Assembly: GCA_050246875.1 (NCBI GenBank)
Contig: JBFWVF010000004.1
Location: forward strand, 124,001 to 188,000
DNA length: 64,000 nt
Direction of reading: 5' to 3'
From: SHWB01 sp050246875
GTDB lineage: Bacteria; Pseudomonadota; Alphaproteobacteria; UBA6615
Both the position numbers and the translations under genes were made by a program. Below the pieces are notes generated by a model. It was not told where the DNA came from and did not search any database. It was given only the letters and a program-made list of their open reading frames with translations. This document shows, one piece after another, positions 39,188 through 48,282 of the stretch. How positions within the stretch are numbered: the stretch's first letter is position 1; the number at the start of each line of letters is the position of its first letter.

Positions 39188-39886
39188 TCACCCGGCGCGA
39201 TGCAGGACGAGAAAACGGGCGGCGAGTCGCAGATCGTCGGCGACGGCACGGCGCCGGGCGTCTGCCTCCTCGTCGAGGCCCCATTCCTCGGCCTGGAAGG
39301 CCTCGTCCAGCTCAGCGGCGGCGATGGCGGTCTCGACATCGACCGCGCCGGCGGCCAGCGCCAGCGCGATAACCAGCGAACCGGCGGCCGCCGCGGCGAT
39401 GTGGAGCGCCGTCAGTTCGAAGGCGTCGAGGCGGGCGAGCGCTCGACCGATGGCAGCAAGCGCGGCGTCCGGCTGGGCTACCGGGACGACACCGGCGGTG
39501 ACGGCGAGACGGGCGCCATGGGCTGCATCGAGCCAGTCGAGCAGGCCTTGCCAGGCCTCCTGCTGGCGCGCAACGAGGGCCGCCGGTTCCTCGGCCCGGT
39601 AGCAGACGAGATCGGTCCCCGCGAAGGCGAGGAGCTGCCGCTCGCTGTCGGCCCGCGCCACGGCGACCCGGTCGAGCGCGGTTGCCGACAGGCGGGTCAG
39701 CGGCATGGCTTTCAGGTCGACCGTCTTGTCCTGTGCCCGCCATTCCCCGGCAATGGCGTCCGCGAGCGCCGCCGAACGCAGCACCAGCGCCCGGCGCGCC
39801 GGCGTGCGCACGGGCTTGCCATCGAGGGTGACGGTAAAGCCGCCCTCGGCCGGCGCCACGGCGACCGCCTGCCAGAACCGGCGCAT
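39188..39886 (-). CDS. ATP12 family F1-ATPase assembly chaperone
   Basis: 232 aa related to mitochondrial Atp12, which binds the F1 alpha subunit before assembly; such bacterial forms are found in alphaproteobacteria. Typical pieces are FTVTLDGKPVRTPARR, the VDLKAMPLTRLSATALDRV strand-helix, and WGLDEEADARRRAVADDLR near the C-terminus. It follows the AsmA gene by 31 bp on the same strand. Confidence 0.9.
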   Translation of the reverse strand: MRRFWQAVAVAPAEGGFTVTLDGKPVRTPARRALVLRSAALADAIAGEWRAQDKTVDLKAMPLTRLSATALDRVAVARADSERQLLAFAGTDLVCYRAEEPAALVARQQEAWQGLLDWLDAAHGARLAVTAGVVPVAQPDAALAAIGRALARLDAFELTALHIAAAAAGSLVIALALAAGAVDVETAIAAAELDEAFQAEEWGLDEEADARRRAVADDLRLAARFLVLHRAG

Positions 39887-39917
39887 TCCGCCACTGCCCC
39901 GCGAAAGCCCGCCCGGA

Positions 39918-41966
39918 CTACCGCCCGAAGAGGTTCTTCAGACCCTCGCCGATGCCCTGCACCGGGTTCGCCGGCGCCTGCTGGGCCGGCGCCTGCTGCT
40001 GTTGCTGCTGCGGCGCGCTTGCGGCCTTGACGCAGGAACTGTCGCTGCCGCCCATCTCGCCGAGACTGAGCAGCGCCGCCGGGGGGAACGCGAGCCCGCC
40101 GAGGATGCCGCCGATCTTGCCGACCGTCGCCAGCGGATCCGGCGTGATCGTCGGCGCGAGGAAGGTGCCGCCGATGTTCACCGGCACGGCGAGGCTGAGG
40201 TCGGGTGTCTTGGTCTTCGGTGTCACCTTCATCGCCAGCGTTTCCTGGCCGAGGTTGACCGAGCCGTCGCCCGCCACCGTCAGCAGTTCGGTGTCGATCA
40301 GGTTGATGCGGCTCTTGGCGACGCCGCCAGCGATCTCGAAATCGCTGGCGAGGCATTCCATGACGATCCATTCCTTCTTGCCGAGCACATCGCCGAGGGC
40401 GCCGGCGAGACCGGCGACCGCGCCGAGACTCTCGTTCTTCATCTCGCCCTTGCCCACCAGCACCCGCGAATGCCCGGCGAGCGTGCCCATGATCTCGGCC
40501 ACCGACCGTCCGCGGCCGTTGACTGCGATGTCGACCTTTGCGCTGCCGCGGATCAGCTCGACCTGAGCCATCTCCTTGAGCAGGGCCTCGACATCGACGG
40601 CCGGAGCGGCAAGACGAACATTGAGCACGGCCGGCGCGGACCGCCCGTTGAGGCCGACCTCGCCATCGAACGCGCTGCCCGCCAGCTTGAAGGCGAGCGG
40701 CTTGACGGCGAGCGCCCCGTTGTCGAGCCCGAGCGTCGTATTCACGTCGGTCAACGTAGCGCTCGGCGTGACGATCTGCGCCGCGGCCAGGCTGACCTTG
40801 AGGTCGGCCGACTTGAGCCCGTCGAGCGGCAGCGGATCGGTCGGGAAGACGCGCGCGGGCTTGCCCGCCGTACCCGCCGGCGGCGCGGCGGCCGGGGCCG
40901 GCGCGCCCGTGCCCTTGGCGTCGGCTGGCATGAGTTCGACCAGGTCGATACGATCGGACTTGAGATCCGCCTCGAGCCGCGGCCGGGCGCCGCCGAGCGC
41001 CACCCGGCCGGCACCGCGCAGGTCGGTCTTGCCGAGGGTCAGCACGAGGTCGGAGAACGCCATCGCCTGCGAATCGCCGCGTAGCGCGACCTTGAGATCG
41101 AGCGGACCGGCCTTCGGCAGGCCGTCGCCCCCGACCAGGGCCAGCCCGCCGAGGCCTGGCGCCGTGGCCGCCAGCTTGAGGTCGATGCCCTTGCCGCCCG
41201 CCGGATCGGCGATGGTGCCGTCGACCGACACCTCGAAGCCCAGCGCCTTGGCGACGAGATCGAGGGGAACCGGCTGATTGCCTGCGGCGAAGGCGGCCAG
41301 CGTGCCGGCGGTGCCGTCGAGCGCGAAATCGATATCCTTGCCGTCGAGGTTCGCCCGGCCGGCAATGTTGAGTTCCAACGGATCGTTCAGACCGTCGGCC
41401 TGCAGCGCGGCGCGCGCCAGTGCCACGGTCGTCGTCTTGCCCGCCTTGCCGTCGATCAGCGTCAGCGTCGCATTCTCGATCAGCACGTTGTTGACGGAGG
41501 GCAGCGAACCCGCGCCGCCGCCGGAGGCCGCCGGTGCCTGTGCGGGCGCCGGTGCCCCTGCGGTGGCGCCGGCCGGCTGGAAATCGAGATTGCTGCGGCC
41601 CTCGCGATCCGTCTCGATGAGGATGTCGGCATTCTTGAGAACGAAGCGGTCGATGTTGATCGCCCCGGTGATCAGCGGCAGGACCGCGACCACCGCCTCA
41701 AGCTCGCCGACCTTCAGCATTTCCGGCCGCGAGCCCCATGCGGCGTTCGACAGCGTGACGTTCTTCACGCCGAACGACGTGGTCAAGCCGAGCGACAGTT
41801 CGATGTCGCTGCCGATCGTCAGCTTCCGCCCCGTCTCCTTCTCGACCGCCGCGACGATCTCGCCCTTGTAGTCGTTGGGGTCGATGCTGAGGATCGCCAC
41901 CACCCCGGCGACGATGACCGCCACCACCAGAACGACGAGAATCTTGACGATGGTCCAGACGCGCAT
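39918..41966 (-). CDS. AsmA family protein
   Basis: 682 aa with one N-terminal membrane anchor (VKILVVLVVAVIVAGVVAIL) followed by the AsmA N-terminal signature SIDPNDYKGEIVAAVEKETG and a beta-rich periplasmic body; the AsmA C-terminal part includes LIRGSAKVDIAVNGRGRSVA. It ends with a Gln/Ala/Pro-rich tail. Family members are implicated in phospholipid traffic to the outer membrane. This is the second AsmA-type protein of the window, much smaller than the one at 9091-12351. It sits between rluC and the ATP12 gene. Confidence 0.9.
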   Translation of the reverse strand: MRVWTIVKILVVLVVAVIVAGVVAILSIDPNDYKGEIVAAVEKETGRKLTIGSDIELSLGLTTSFGVKNVTLSNAAWGSRPEMLKVGELEAVVAVLPLITGAINIDRFVLKNADILIETDREGRSNLDFQPAGATAGAPAPAQAPAASGGGAGSLPSVNNVLIENATLTLIDGKAGKTTTVALARAALQADGLNDPLELNIAGRANLDGKDIDFALDGTAGTLAAFAAGNQPVPLDLVAKALGFEVSVDGTIADPAGGKGIDLKLAATAPGLGGLALVGGDGLPKAGPLDLKVALRGDSQAMAFSDLVLTLGKTDLRGAGRVALGGARPRLEADLKSDRIDLVELMPADAKGTGAPAPAAAPPAGTAGKPARVFPTDPLPLDGLKSADLKVSLAAAQIVTPSATLTDVNTTLGLDNGALAVKPLAFKLAGSAFDGEVGLNGRSAPAVLNVRLAAPAVDVEALLKEMAQVELIRGSAKVDIAVNGRGRSVAEIMGTLAGHSRVLVGKGEMKNESLGAVAGLAGALGDVLGKKEWIVMECLASDFEIAGGVAKSRINLIDTELLTVAGDGSVNLGQETLAMKVTPKTKTPDLSLAVPVNIGGTFLAPTITPDPLATVGKIGGILGGLAFPPAALLSLGEMGGSDSSCVKAASAPQQQQQQAPAQQAPANPVQGIGEGLKNLFGR

Positions 41967-42054
41967 GGCCGATTCCTTGCAATTGTGGCTGACGCCGCCA
42001 CGCCGCCGGCGCCCCCGCTGACCCCGGCATACTAACGCGCAAGCAAGGACCGGG

Positions 42055-43050
42055 TCACGGCACCATCGGCAAGGGCGGTGCGGCCGACTGGTCGAAGCCG
42101 AAAAAGGCCCAGCTTTCCGCCATGTGTCCCGCCAGTGGCGCCGTCACCACCAGGGCGCGCCCGGTTGCCGGATGGCGCAGCGAGATCGCCCTCGCATGCA
42201 GGTGCAGCTTGCCGGCGATCCCGTCGAGAAAGGCCGCCTTGCCGCCGTACTTGCCGTCGCCGACGATCGGCGTGCCGAGCATGGCGCTGTGAACGCGCAA
42301 CTGGTGCGTGCGGCCGGTGTGCGGCCGCAGGTCGAGCCAGGCCGCGCGGCGGCCGACGGCCTCGACGACGGCATACTCCGTGATGGCACGCTTGCCGTCT
42401 TCCTCGTCATGACCGACGCGCTCGCCCTGCTTGCCGCCGTGCTTGGCCAGCGGCTTGTCGATCCGGCCGCTGCGCGGCGTCGGCACGCCGACCGTCAGGG
42501 CCCAGTAGAGCTTGGCGATGTCGCGCCCCTGGAAGGCCGCGCCGAGGCGGGCCGCCATGCCGGCGTTGCGCGCCAGCAGCAGCACGCCGCTGGTGTCGCG
42601 GTCGAGGCGATGGACGAGGCGCGGCCGCTCGCCGTCGCCGGCCAGCGCGGCGAGCATGCCGTCGAGGTGGCGATGCGTGCCGCTGCCACCCTGCACGGCG
42701 AGGCCGGCAGGCTTGTTGAGCACGAGGATGTGCTGGTCCTCGTAGATCGTCCACTCGGCGATCAGGCGGGCGTCGGACGCGCTGGCCGGCCGCGGAGCCG
42801 CCGGGCGGGCCGGCGCCTCGGGCGCCGGGCCGAAGGGCGGCACGCGGATGCTCTGCCCGGCCTCGAGACGCTGTCCGGGCTTGGCGCGATGGCCATCGAC
42901 GCGCAACTGCCCGGTCCGTGCCATTCGCGCGACCCGGCCGAACGGCACGTCCGGGAAGTGCCGCGCGAACCAGCGGTCGAGGCGCAGCCCCGCTTCGTCG
43001 GGCGCGACCGGGAAGTGGCGCACGCCGCCGGTCTCGCCCGCCGCGCTCAT
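42055..43050 (-). CDS. rluC: RluC-type 23S rRNA pseudouridine synthase
   Basis: Isomerises uridines in 23S rRNA. From the ATG at 43050 (331 aa) an S4 domain (about residues 20-80, RLDRWFARHFPDVPFGRVAR) is followed by the RluA-family catalytic motif HRLDRDTSGVLLLA, with the nucleophilic Asp, and by RTHQLRVHSAMLG. RluC (955/2504/2580) is favoured over RluD because of the S4 arrangement and the rarA-crcB neighbours, but the exact target is not certain. It overlaps crcB by 4 bases. Confidence 0.88.
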   Translation of the reverse strand: MSAAGETGGVRHFPVAPDEAGLRLDRWFARHFPDVPFGRVARMARTGQLRVDGHRAKPGQRLEAGQSIRVPPFGPAPEAPARPAAPRPASASDARLIAEWTIYEDQHILVLNKPAGLAVQGGSGTHRHLDGMLAALAGDGERPRLVHRLDRDTSGVLLLARNAGMAARLGAAFQGRDIAKLYWALTVGVPTPRSGRIDKPLAKHGGKQGERVGHDEEDGKRAITEYAVVEAVGRRAAWLDLRPHTGRTHQLRVHSAMLGTPIVGDGKYGGKAAFLDGIAGKLHLHARAISLRHPATGRALVVTAPLAGHMAESWAFFGFDQSAAPPLPMVP

Positions 43051-43427
43051 GCCAGCACCAGACGCACCGCGCGCATGCCGGCGAAGACGCCGCCGACGCA
43101 CAGCACCACCGAAGCCACGCAATAGGTCAGCGCGAGCAGATCCTCGCCGCGCGCGTGCAGCGACACGGCATCGAGCGCGAAGGTCGAGAAGGTGGTGAAC
43201 GCCCCGAGCACGCCGACGGTCAGCAGCGCGCGGATTTCCGGCGAAACGTTCCAGTTGAGGGCCATGGCCTCGACCAGCACGCCCATGACCAGCGAGCCGG
43301 CGACGTTCACGGCGAGCGTGCTCCACGGAAAGCCCTGGCCCAACAGGTGCGAGACCTGCTGGCCGACGAAGTGCCGGGCCACGGCCCCGAAGGCGCCGCC
43401 GACGGCGATGGCGAGGACAAGCTTCAT
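43047..43427 (-). CDS. crcB: Fluoride ion channel CrcB/Fluc
   Basis: 126-aa membrane protein that lets fluoride leave the cell. Four hydrophobic helices, the GGAFGAVARHF start, the Asn in TLAVNVAGS and the GVLGAFTTFSTF phenylalanine-box motif are all family hallmarks. I used the second ATG (43427, MKLVLAIAVGG), which gives the usual length. No fluoride riboswitch is visible, since the gene is embedded in an operon. Confidence 0.93.
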   Translation of the reverse strand: MKLVLAIAVGGAFGAVARHFVGQQVSHLLGQGFPWSTLAVNVAGSLVMGVLVEAMALNWNVSPEIRALLTVGVLGAFTTFSTFALDAVSLHARGEDLLALTYCVASVVLCVGGVFAGMRAVRLVLA

Positions 43428-43481
43428 GCGGGCGTCAGGATAGCGGCTGGCGCGCGCCGCGGCCACGCACGCGCCATGCGA

Positions 43482-44804
43482 TCAGTCTCCATCGCCGCGC
43501 CGTTCGCGCAGCTTCGCCCAGTAATCGAGCCGCTTCGCGATCTCGCGCTCGAAGCCACGCTCGGTCGGCGAATAGAAACGCTGACGGCCGAGTTCGGCTG
43601 GAAAGTAGTCCTGCCCCGAGAAGGCCTCGTCCGCGTCGTGGTCGTACTCGTAGCCCGCGCCGTAGCCGAGTTCCTTCATCAGCCGGGTCGGCGCGTTGAG
43701 GATGTGTGGCGGCGGCATCAGCGAGCCACTGTCGCGCGCGGCGCGCCCGGCGGCCCCGAAGGCGGCGTAGACGCGGTTCGACTTGGGCGCCGTGGCGAGA
43801 TAGACGACGAGCTGGGCGAGCGCCAGTTCGCCCTCGGGCGAGCCGAGCCGCTCGTAAGTCTCCCAGGCCGCCAGCGCCAGCGACAGGGCCTGTGGGTCGG
43901 CGAGGCCGATGTCCTCGACCGCCGCGCGCGTCAGCCGTCGCGCCACGAAGCGCGGGTCCTCGCCACCGGCGAACATGCGGGCGAGCCAGTAGAGGGCGGC
44001 ATCGGCGTCGGAGCCGCGGATCGACTTGTGGAGCGCGCTGATCAGGTTGTAATGGCCTTCCTGCGCCTTGTCGTAGAGCGGCGCGCGCCGCTGCACGGTC
44101 TCGGCGAGAGCGGCGGCGTCGAGTTGCGTGCCGGACGGCAGCGCCATCAACTCCTCGACAAGATTGAGCAGGAAGCGGCCGTCGCCGTCGGCCATCGCCT
44201 TCAGCGTCTCGCGGGCGGCGGCATCGAGCGGCAGCGGCCGCGCCTCGGCGGCCTCGGCCCGTGCCAGCAGCTTCTCCAGCGCCGCGTCGTCGAGGCGACG
44301 CAGCACCATCACCTGGCAGCGCGACAGCAGCGGCGGGTTGATCTCGAAGGACGGATTCTCCGTCGTGGCACCCACCAGGGTGATCGTGCCGTCCTCGACA
44401 TAGGGCAGGAAGCCGTCCTGCTGGGCGCGGTTGAAGCGGTGGATCTCGTCGACGAACAGCAGGGTGCCGCGGCCGCCGGCCCTGCGGCCGCGCGCCTCCT
44501 CGAAGATGCGACGCAGATCTGCAACGCCGGAAAAGATCGCCGAAAGCGCGACGAACTCCATGTCGGTCGAATCGGCGAGGAGGCGCGCGATCGTCGTCTT
44601 GCCGCAGCCGGGTGGGCCCCACAGCACCATGCTGGCGAGACGCCGCCGCGCGATCATGCGGCCGAGCGGCGCATCGGGCGCCAGCAGGTGGTCCTGGCCG
44701 ATGACGTCTTCCAGCCGGGCCGGCCGCAGCCGATCGGCCAGCGGGCGCGGCGCCTGCGCCTCGAACAGGCCCGGGGCGGCGTCGCGGCCTGGCTTGCGGG
44801 CCAT
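43482..44804 (-). CDS. rarA: Replication-associated recombination protein RarA/MgsA
   Basis: AAA+ ATPase of the clamp-loader/RuvB-like type that acts at stalled forks. The 440 aa contain PRPLADRLRPARLEDVIGQ, Walker A GPPGCGKTT, Walker B LLFVDEIHRFN, sensor 1 GATTENPSFE, and a helical C-terminal part with HKSIRGSDADAALYWLARM, typical of the MgsA tetramerisation region. Start MARKPGRDAAPG at 44804. It lies 17 bp below the protease gene. Confidence 0.96.
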   Translation of the reverse strand: MARKPGRDAAPGLFEAQAPRPLADRLRPARLEDVIGQDHLLAPDAPLGRMIARRRLASMVLWGPPGCGKTTIARLLADSTDMEFVALSAIFSGVADLRRIFEEARGRRAGGRGTLLFVDEIHRFNRAQQDGFLPYVEDGTITLVGATTENPSFEINPPLLSRCQVMVLRRLDDAALEKLLARAEAAEARPLPLDAAARETLKAMADGDGRFLLNLVEELMALPSGTQLDAAALAETVQRRAPLYDKAQEGHYNLISALHKSIRGSDADAALYWLARMFAGGEDPRFVARRLTRAAVEDIGLADPQALSLALAAWETYERLGSPEGELALAQLVVYLATAPKSNRVYAAFGAAGRAARDSGSLMPPPHILNAPTRLMKELGYGAGYEYDHDADEAFSGQDYFPAELGRQRFYSPTERGFEREIAKRLDYWAKLRERRGDGD

Positions 44805-44821
44805 GGCCCGGCGCCCTGCGC

Positions 44822-46285
44822 TCAGCCCTGGATGTTCACGGCGAGGACGCGGTCGCCGCGCCGCACCGCGAGCTTCCAGAGCGTTTGCGGCTGGGCCGTC
44901 GCCGCCCTCAGGTCCTCGACCGTGGCGATCTCCCGGCCGTTGACGGCGACCACCTGGTCGAGCCGCTGGACGCCGAAGCGGGCCGCCGGGCTGTCGCCGG
45001 CGATATCGACGACGACGACACCCTGCCGCGCCGGATCGAGCCCGAGTTCCTCGCCGACCGCCGGCGACAGGTTGACCACCGTGGCACCGGCGAAGGGATG
45101 CCGGCCGCGCAGCAGAGTCTCGTCGCGCGGCGGCGTCTCGGGCGCCGGTTCGAGCGACAGGGCCAGCGTGGCGCGTCCGCCGGCGCGGCGCACCACGACG
45201 GCGGCGGTGCCGCCGAGCGGCGCGGTGGCGACACGGAACAGCAGCGACTGGAAATCGTCGACCATATGGCCGTCGAACTGCACGACCACATCGCCGGCCC
45301 TGAGACCGGCCCGCGCCGCCGGCCCGTCCGCGTGCACCCTGGTCAGCAAGGCGCCACGCGGCGTCTCCAGCCGCATCGCCTGGGCGATGTCGGCGCTGAC
45401 ATCCTGGCCGGCGGCGCCGAGCCACGGCCGGCGCACCGCGCCACCCGCATCGACGGCGGCGAGCACGGTGCGCACCATCGACACCGGCACGGCGAAGCCG
45501 ATGCCCTGGCTGCCGCCGGTGCGACTGAAGATGGCCGTGTTGATGCCGACGAGCCGCCCGTTCATGTCGATCAGCGCACCGCCCGAATTGCCGGGATTGA
45601 TCGCCGCGTCGGTCTGAATGAAGAAGCTGAAGTCGGTGATGCCGACATTGGTGCGGGCGAGCGCGGAGACGATGCCGCTGGTCACCGTCTGGCCGACGCC
45701 GAACGGATTGCCGATGGCCAGCACGAGGTCGCCGACCTGCAGTTCGTCGGGGTCCGAGAATCCGATGGCCGGCAGCTTTTCGCCGCCGGTGTCGATACGC
45801 AGCACGGCGAGGTCGGTGCGCTGGTCGTCGCGCACGATCGTCGCCGGGAACTCGCGACGGTCGGCGAGCACGACCGTGATCGTGTCGGCGCCCTCGATGA
45901 CGTGATGATTGGTCACCACGAGCCCGTCGGAGCGCACGACGACGCCCGAGCCGAGGGAATTCTCGATGCGCTCGCGCGGCTCGCCGAACGGCAGCCGGCC
46001 GCCGAAGAACTGACGGAAGAACGGGTCGTTGAGCAGCGCAGCGCCGGGACCGCGATCGATCACCGCCTTGCTGGCGTAGATGTTGACCACCGTCGGGCCG
46101 GCCTGGCGGACCAGCGGCGCGAAGGTGAGCTTCACCTGATCGCGGCTGGCCGGCACCTGCTGGTCGGCCGCCTGCTGGGCAAAGGCCGGTACCCAAGCGA
46201 GCAGGATCGCCGTCGCGGCGGCCAGCACAAACGCGAAGGGGCCGCCCTGCCGGACAGCCCCTCCGAAGATGATGCGTCGTATCAT
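44822..46285 (-). CDS. DegP/DegQ (Do)-like periplasmic serine protease
   Basis: HtrA-family protease-chaperone of 487 aa. Signal peptide (ends AWVPAFAQ), trypsin-like domain with His in VTNHHVIEG, Asp in TDLAVLRI and Ser in GNSGGAL, then two PDZ domains (about residues 285-370 and 395-485). Two PDZs fit DegP/DegQ rather than DegS. It begins 18 bp below rplQ on the same strand, so part of its transcription may come from the ribosomal protein operon. Confidence 0.93.
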   Translation of the reverse strand: MIRRIIFGGAVRQGGPFAFVLAAATAILLAWVPAFAQQAADQQVPASRDQVKLTFAPLVRQAGPTVVNIYASKAVIDRGPGAALLNDPFFRQFFGGRLPFGEPRERIENSLGSGVVVRSDGLVVTNHHVIEGADTITVVLADRREFPATIVRDDQRTDLAVLRIDTGGEKLPAIGFSDPDELQVGDLVLAIGNPFGVGQTVTSGIVSALARTNVGITDFSFFIQTDAAINPGNSGGALIDMNGRLVGINTAIFSRTGGSQGIGFAVPVSMVRTVLAAVDAGGAVRRPWLGAAGQDVSADIAQAMRLETPRGALLTRVHADGPAARAGLRAGDVVVQFDGHMVDDFQSLLFRVATAPLGGTAAVVVRRAGGRATLALSLEPAPETPPRDETLLRGRHPFAGATVVNLSPAVGEELGLDPARQGVVVVDIAGDSPAARFGVQRLDQVVAVNGREIATVEDLRAATAQPQTLWKLAVRRGDRVLAVNIQG

Positions 46286-46303
46286 GCCGGTATCATGAGC
46301 CGG

Positions 46304-46732
46304 TCACGCGGCGGCGGCGGCGGCCTCGTCCTCGGCCGTGAACACCGGCCCGGAGTCGAGGCCCTTGGCGTCCTCGTCGCGGTCGACCAGCTCGATCACG
46401 GCGAGCGGCGCGGAGTCGCCGTAGCGGAAGCCGGCCTTGAGCACGCGCGTGTAGCCGCCGCTGCGGTCGGCGTAGCGCTCGGCGATGGTGGTGAACAGCT
46501 TGTCGACCAGCTTGGCGTCGCCGAGGGTGGCGAGCGCCTGCCGGCGGGCATGCAGGCCGCCACGCTTGCCCAGCGTAATGAGCCGCTCGAAGATCGGCCG
46601 CAGATCCTTCGCCTTGGGCAGCGTCGTCGTGATCTGCTCGTGCTTGAGCAGGGCCGCGGCCAGGTTGTCGAACATGGCCTTGCGGTGGCTGGCGGTACGG
46701 CTGAAGTGGCGGCCGCGATTGCGGTGGCGCAT
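46304..46732 (-). CDS. rplQ: 50S ribosomal protein L17
   Basis: Large-subunit protein near the exit tunnel. 142 aa: conserved core MRHRNRGRHFSRTASHRKAM through RYADRSGGYTRVLK, then an acidic, alanine-ending tail of about 25 residues beyond the E. coli length. Usual last gene of the alpha operon, 22 bp below rpoA. Confidence 0.97.
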   Translation of the reverse strand: MRHRNRGRHFSRTASHRKAMFDNLAAALLKHEQITTTLPKAKDLRPIFERLITLGKRGGLHARRQALATLGDAKLVDKLFTTIAERYADRSGGYTRVLKAGFRYGDSAPLAVIELVDRDEDAKGLDSGPVFTAEDEAAAAAA

Positions 46733-46754
46733 GACGGGTCTCCTGCTCGCGGCC

Positions 46755-47780
46755 TCAGTAGGGCTCTTCGAGCTTCTTGGCCAGGTCCTCGATGTTCTCG
46801 GGCGGCCAGGTCGGGATTTCCATGCCGAGGTGCAGGCCCATCTGGGCCAGCACTTCCTTGATCTCGTTGAGCGACTTGCGGCCGAAGTTGGGCGTCCGCA
46901 GCATCTCCGCCTCGGTCTTCTGCACGAGGTCGCCGATGTAGATGATGTTGTCGTTCTTGAGACAGTTGGCCGAACGCACCGACAGCTCGAGTTCGTCGAC
47001 CTTGCGCAGGAGGTTCCGGTTGAACTGGAACTCCTCCTCGTGCTCGACGATCGGCTGCGCCGTCTGCGGCTCCTCGAAATTGACGAAGAGCTGGAGCTGG
47101 TCCTGCACGATGCGCGCCGCCAGCGCCACCGAGTCCTCCGGCGTGATGGCGCCGTTGGTCTCGATCTGGATGGTCAGCTTGTCGAGGTCGGTGCGCTCGC
47201 CGACGCGCGCGTTGCCCACCTGGTAGGACACGCGCTTGACCGGCGAGAACAGCGCGTCGACCGGGATCAGCCCGATCGGCGCGTCGGGCGAGCGGTTCTG
47301 CGAGCCGGGCACGTAGCCCTTGCCCGTCTCGACCATCATCTCCATCACCACGCGGGCGCCGTGATCAAGCGTCATCAGCACGTGGTCGGGGTCCATGATC
47401 TCGATGTCCGGACCGGTCTGGATCTGGCCGGCGCGCACCTCGCCCGGGCCGGTCGCCGTCAGCGTCATGCGCCGCGGCCCCTCGGCGTGCATGCGCAGCG
47501 CCATGGCCTTGACGTTGAGCACGATGTCGGTGACGTCCTCGCGCACGCCGGGGATCGACGAGAATTCGTGCAGGACGCCCTCGATCTGGATCGACGTGAC
47601 GGCAGCGCCCTGCAGCGACGACAGCAGGATACGCCGCAGCGCATTGCCGAGTGTCAGGCCGAAGCCGCGCTCCAGCGGCTCGGCGACCAGGGTCGCCTCG
47701 CGCGCCGGATTGTGACCGGGGATGATCTCAAGCTTGTTCGGCTTGATCAGCTCGGTCCAGTTCTTCTGCAGGATCGCCAT
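46755..47780 (-). CDS. rpoA: RNA polymerase alpha subunit
   Basis: 341 aa. The N-terminal assembly domain has ERGFGLTLGNALRRILLSSL, and the C-terminal domain, which contacts UP elements and activators, has LSVRSANCLKNDNIIYIGDL and FGRKSLNEIKE. GAGG eight bases before the ATG supports the start. A 99-bp gap with two stem-loops separates it from rpsK, unlike the short gaps elsewhere in the block. Confidence 0.98.
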   Translation of the reverse strand: MAILQKNWTELIKPNKLEIIPGHNPAREATLVAEPLERGFGLTLGNALRRILLSSLQGAAVTSIQIEGVLHEFSSIPGVREDVTDIVLNVKAMALRMHAEGPRRMTLTATGPGEVRAGQIQTGPDIEIMDPDHVLMTLDHGARVVMEMMVETGKGYVPGSQNRSPDAPIGLIPVDALFSPVKRVSYQVGNARVGERTDLDKLTIQIETNGAITPEDSVALAARIVQDQLQLFVNFEEPQTAQPIVEHEEEFQFNRNLLRKVDELELSVRSANCLKNDNIIYIGDLVQKTEAEMLRTPNFGRKSLNEIKEVLAQMGLHLGMEIPTWPPENIEDLAKKLEEPY

Positions 47781-47815
47781 CGATTAACCTCGGATCGCTA
47801 TCGCCATCGCGCCGA

Positions 47816-47837
47816 CGCGCGGACCCGGGTCCGCGCG
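47816..47837. other. 22-base perfect palindrome upstream of rpoA
   Basis: A self-complementary stretch centred on CCCGGG, 36 bp before the rpoA start. As RNA it could form an all-GC hairpin with a minimal loop, or as DNA it could be a dyad binding site. Located just after the terminator-like hairpin of the same gap. Confidence 0.45.
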
Positions 47838-47845
47838 CCGCGCCT

Positions 47846-47871
47846 GAAAACCGTCCCGCCTTCGTGGCGGG
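47846..47871 (-). terminator. Terminator/attenuator-like hairpin after rpsK
   Basis: In the direction of transcription: CCCGCC, loop ACGAA, GGCGGG (47871-47855), then ACGG and TTTT. The stem is short and the T run has four bases, so partial termination is more likely than a full stop; rpoA and rplQ follow. Confidence 0.4.
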
Positions 47872-47879
47872 TCACACGC

Positions 47880-48278
47880 CTACACGCGCCGGCGCTTGCG
47901 CGGACGACAGCCGTTGTGCGGCACCGGCGTGACGTCGCGGATCGCCGTGATGTCGAAGCCGACCGACTGCAGCGCGCGCAGCGCCGACTCGCGGCCCGAA
48001 CCGGGGCCCTTCACCTCGACGGCGAGGGTCCGCATGCCGTGTTCCTGTGCCTTGCGGCCGGCATTTTCGGCCGCCATCTGCGCCGCATAGGGGGTCGACT
48101 TGCGCGACCCCTTGAAGCCCTGCGAACCCGAACTCGACCAGGCGATGGTGTTGCCCTGCGCGTCGGTGATCGTGATCAGCGTGTTGTTGAATGTCGCATT
48201 CACGTGCGCCACGCCGGAAGTGATGTTCTTCCGTTCGCGGCGACGGACGCGTGCGCCTGCTGCGGCGGCCTTCGCCAT
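47880..48278 (-). CDS. rpsK: 30S ribosomal protein S11
   Basis: Platform protein of the small subunit. 132 aa from the ATG at 48278: conserved GVAHVNATFNNTLITITD, SGSQGFKGSRKSTPYAAQ and PHNGCRPRKRRRV. An in-frame ATG 27 bases upstream would overlap rpsM and is unlikely. Four bp below rpsM. Confidence 0.97.
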   Translation of the reverse strand: MAKAAAAGARVRRRERKNITSGVAHVNATFNNTLITITDAQGNTIAWSSSGSQGFKGSRKSTPYAAQMAAENAGRKAQEHGMRTLAVEVKGPGSGRESALRALQSVGFDITAIRDVTPVPHNGCRPRKRRRV

Positions 48279-48282
48279 ATCG

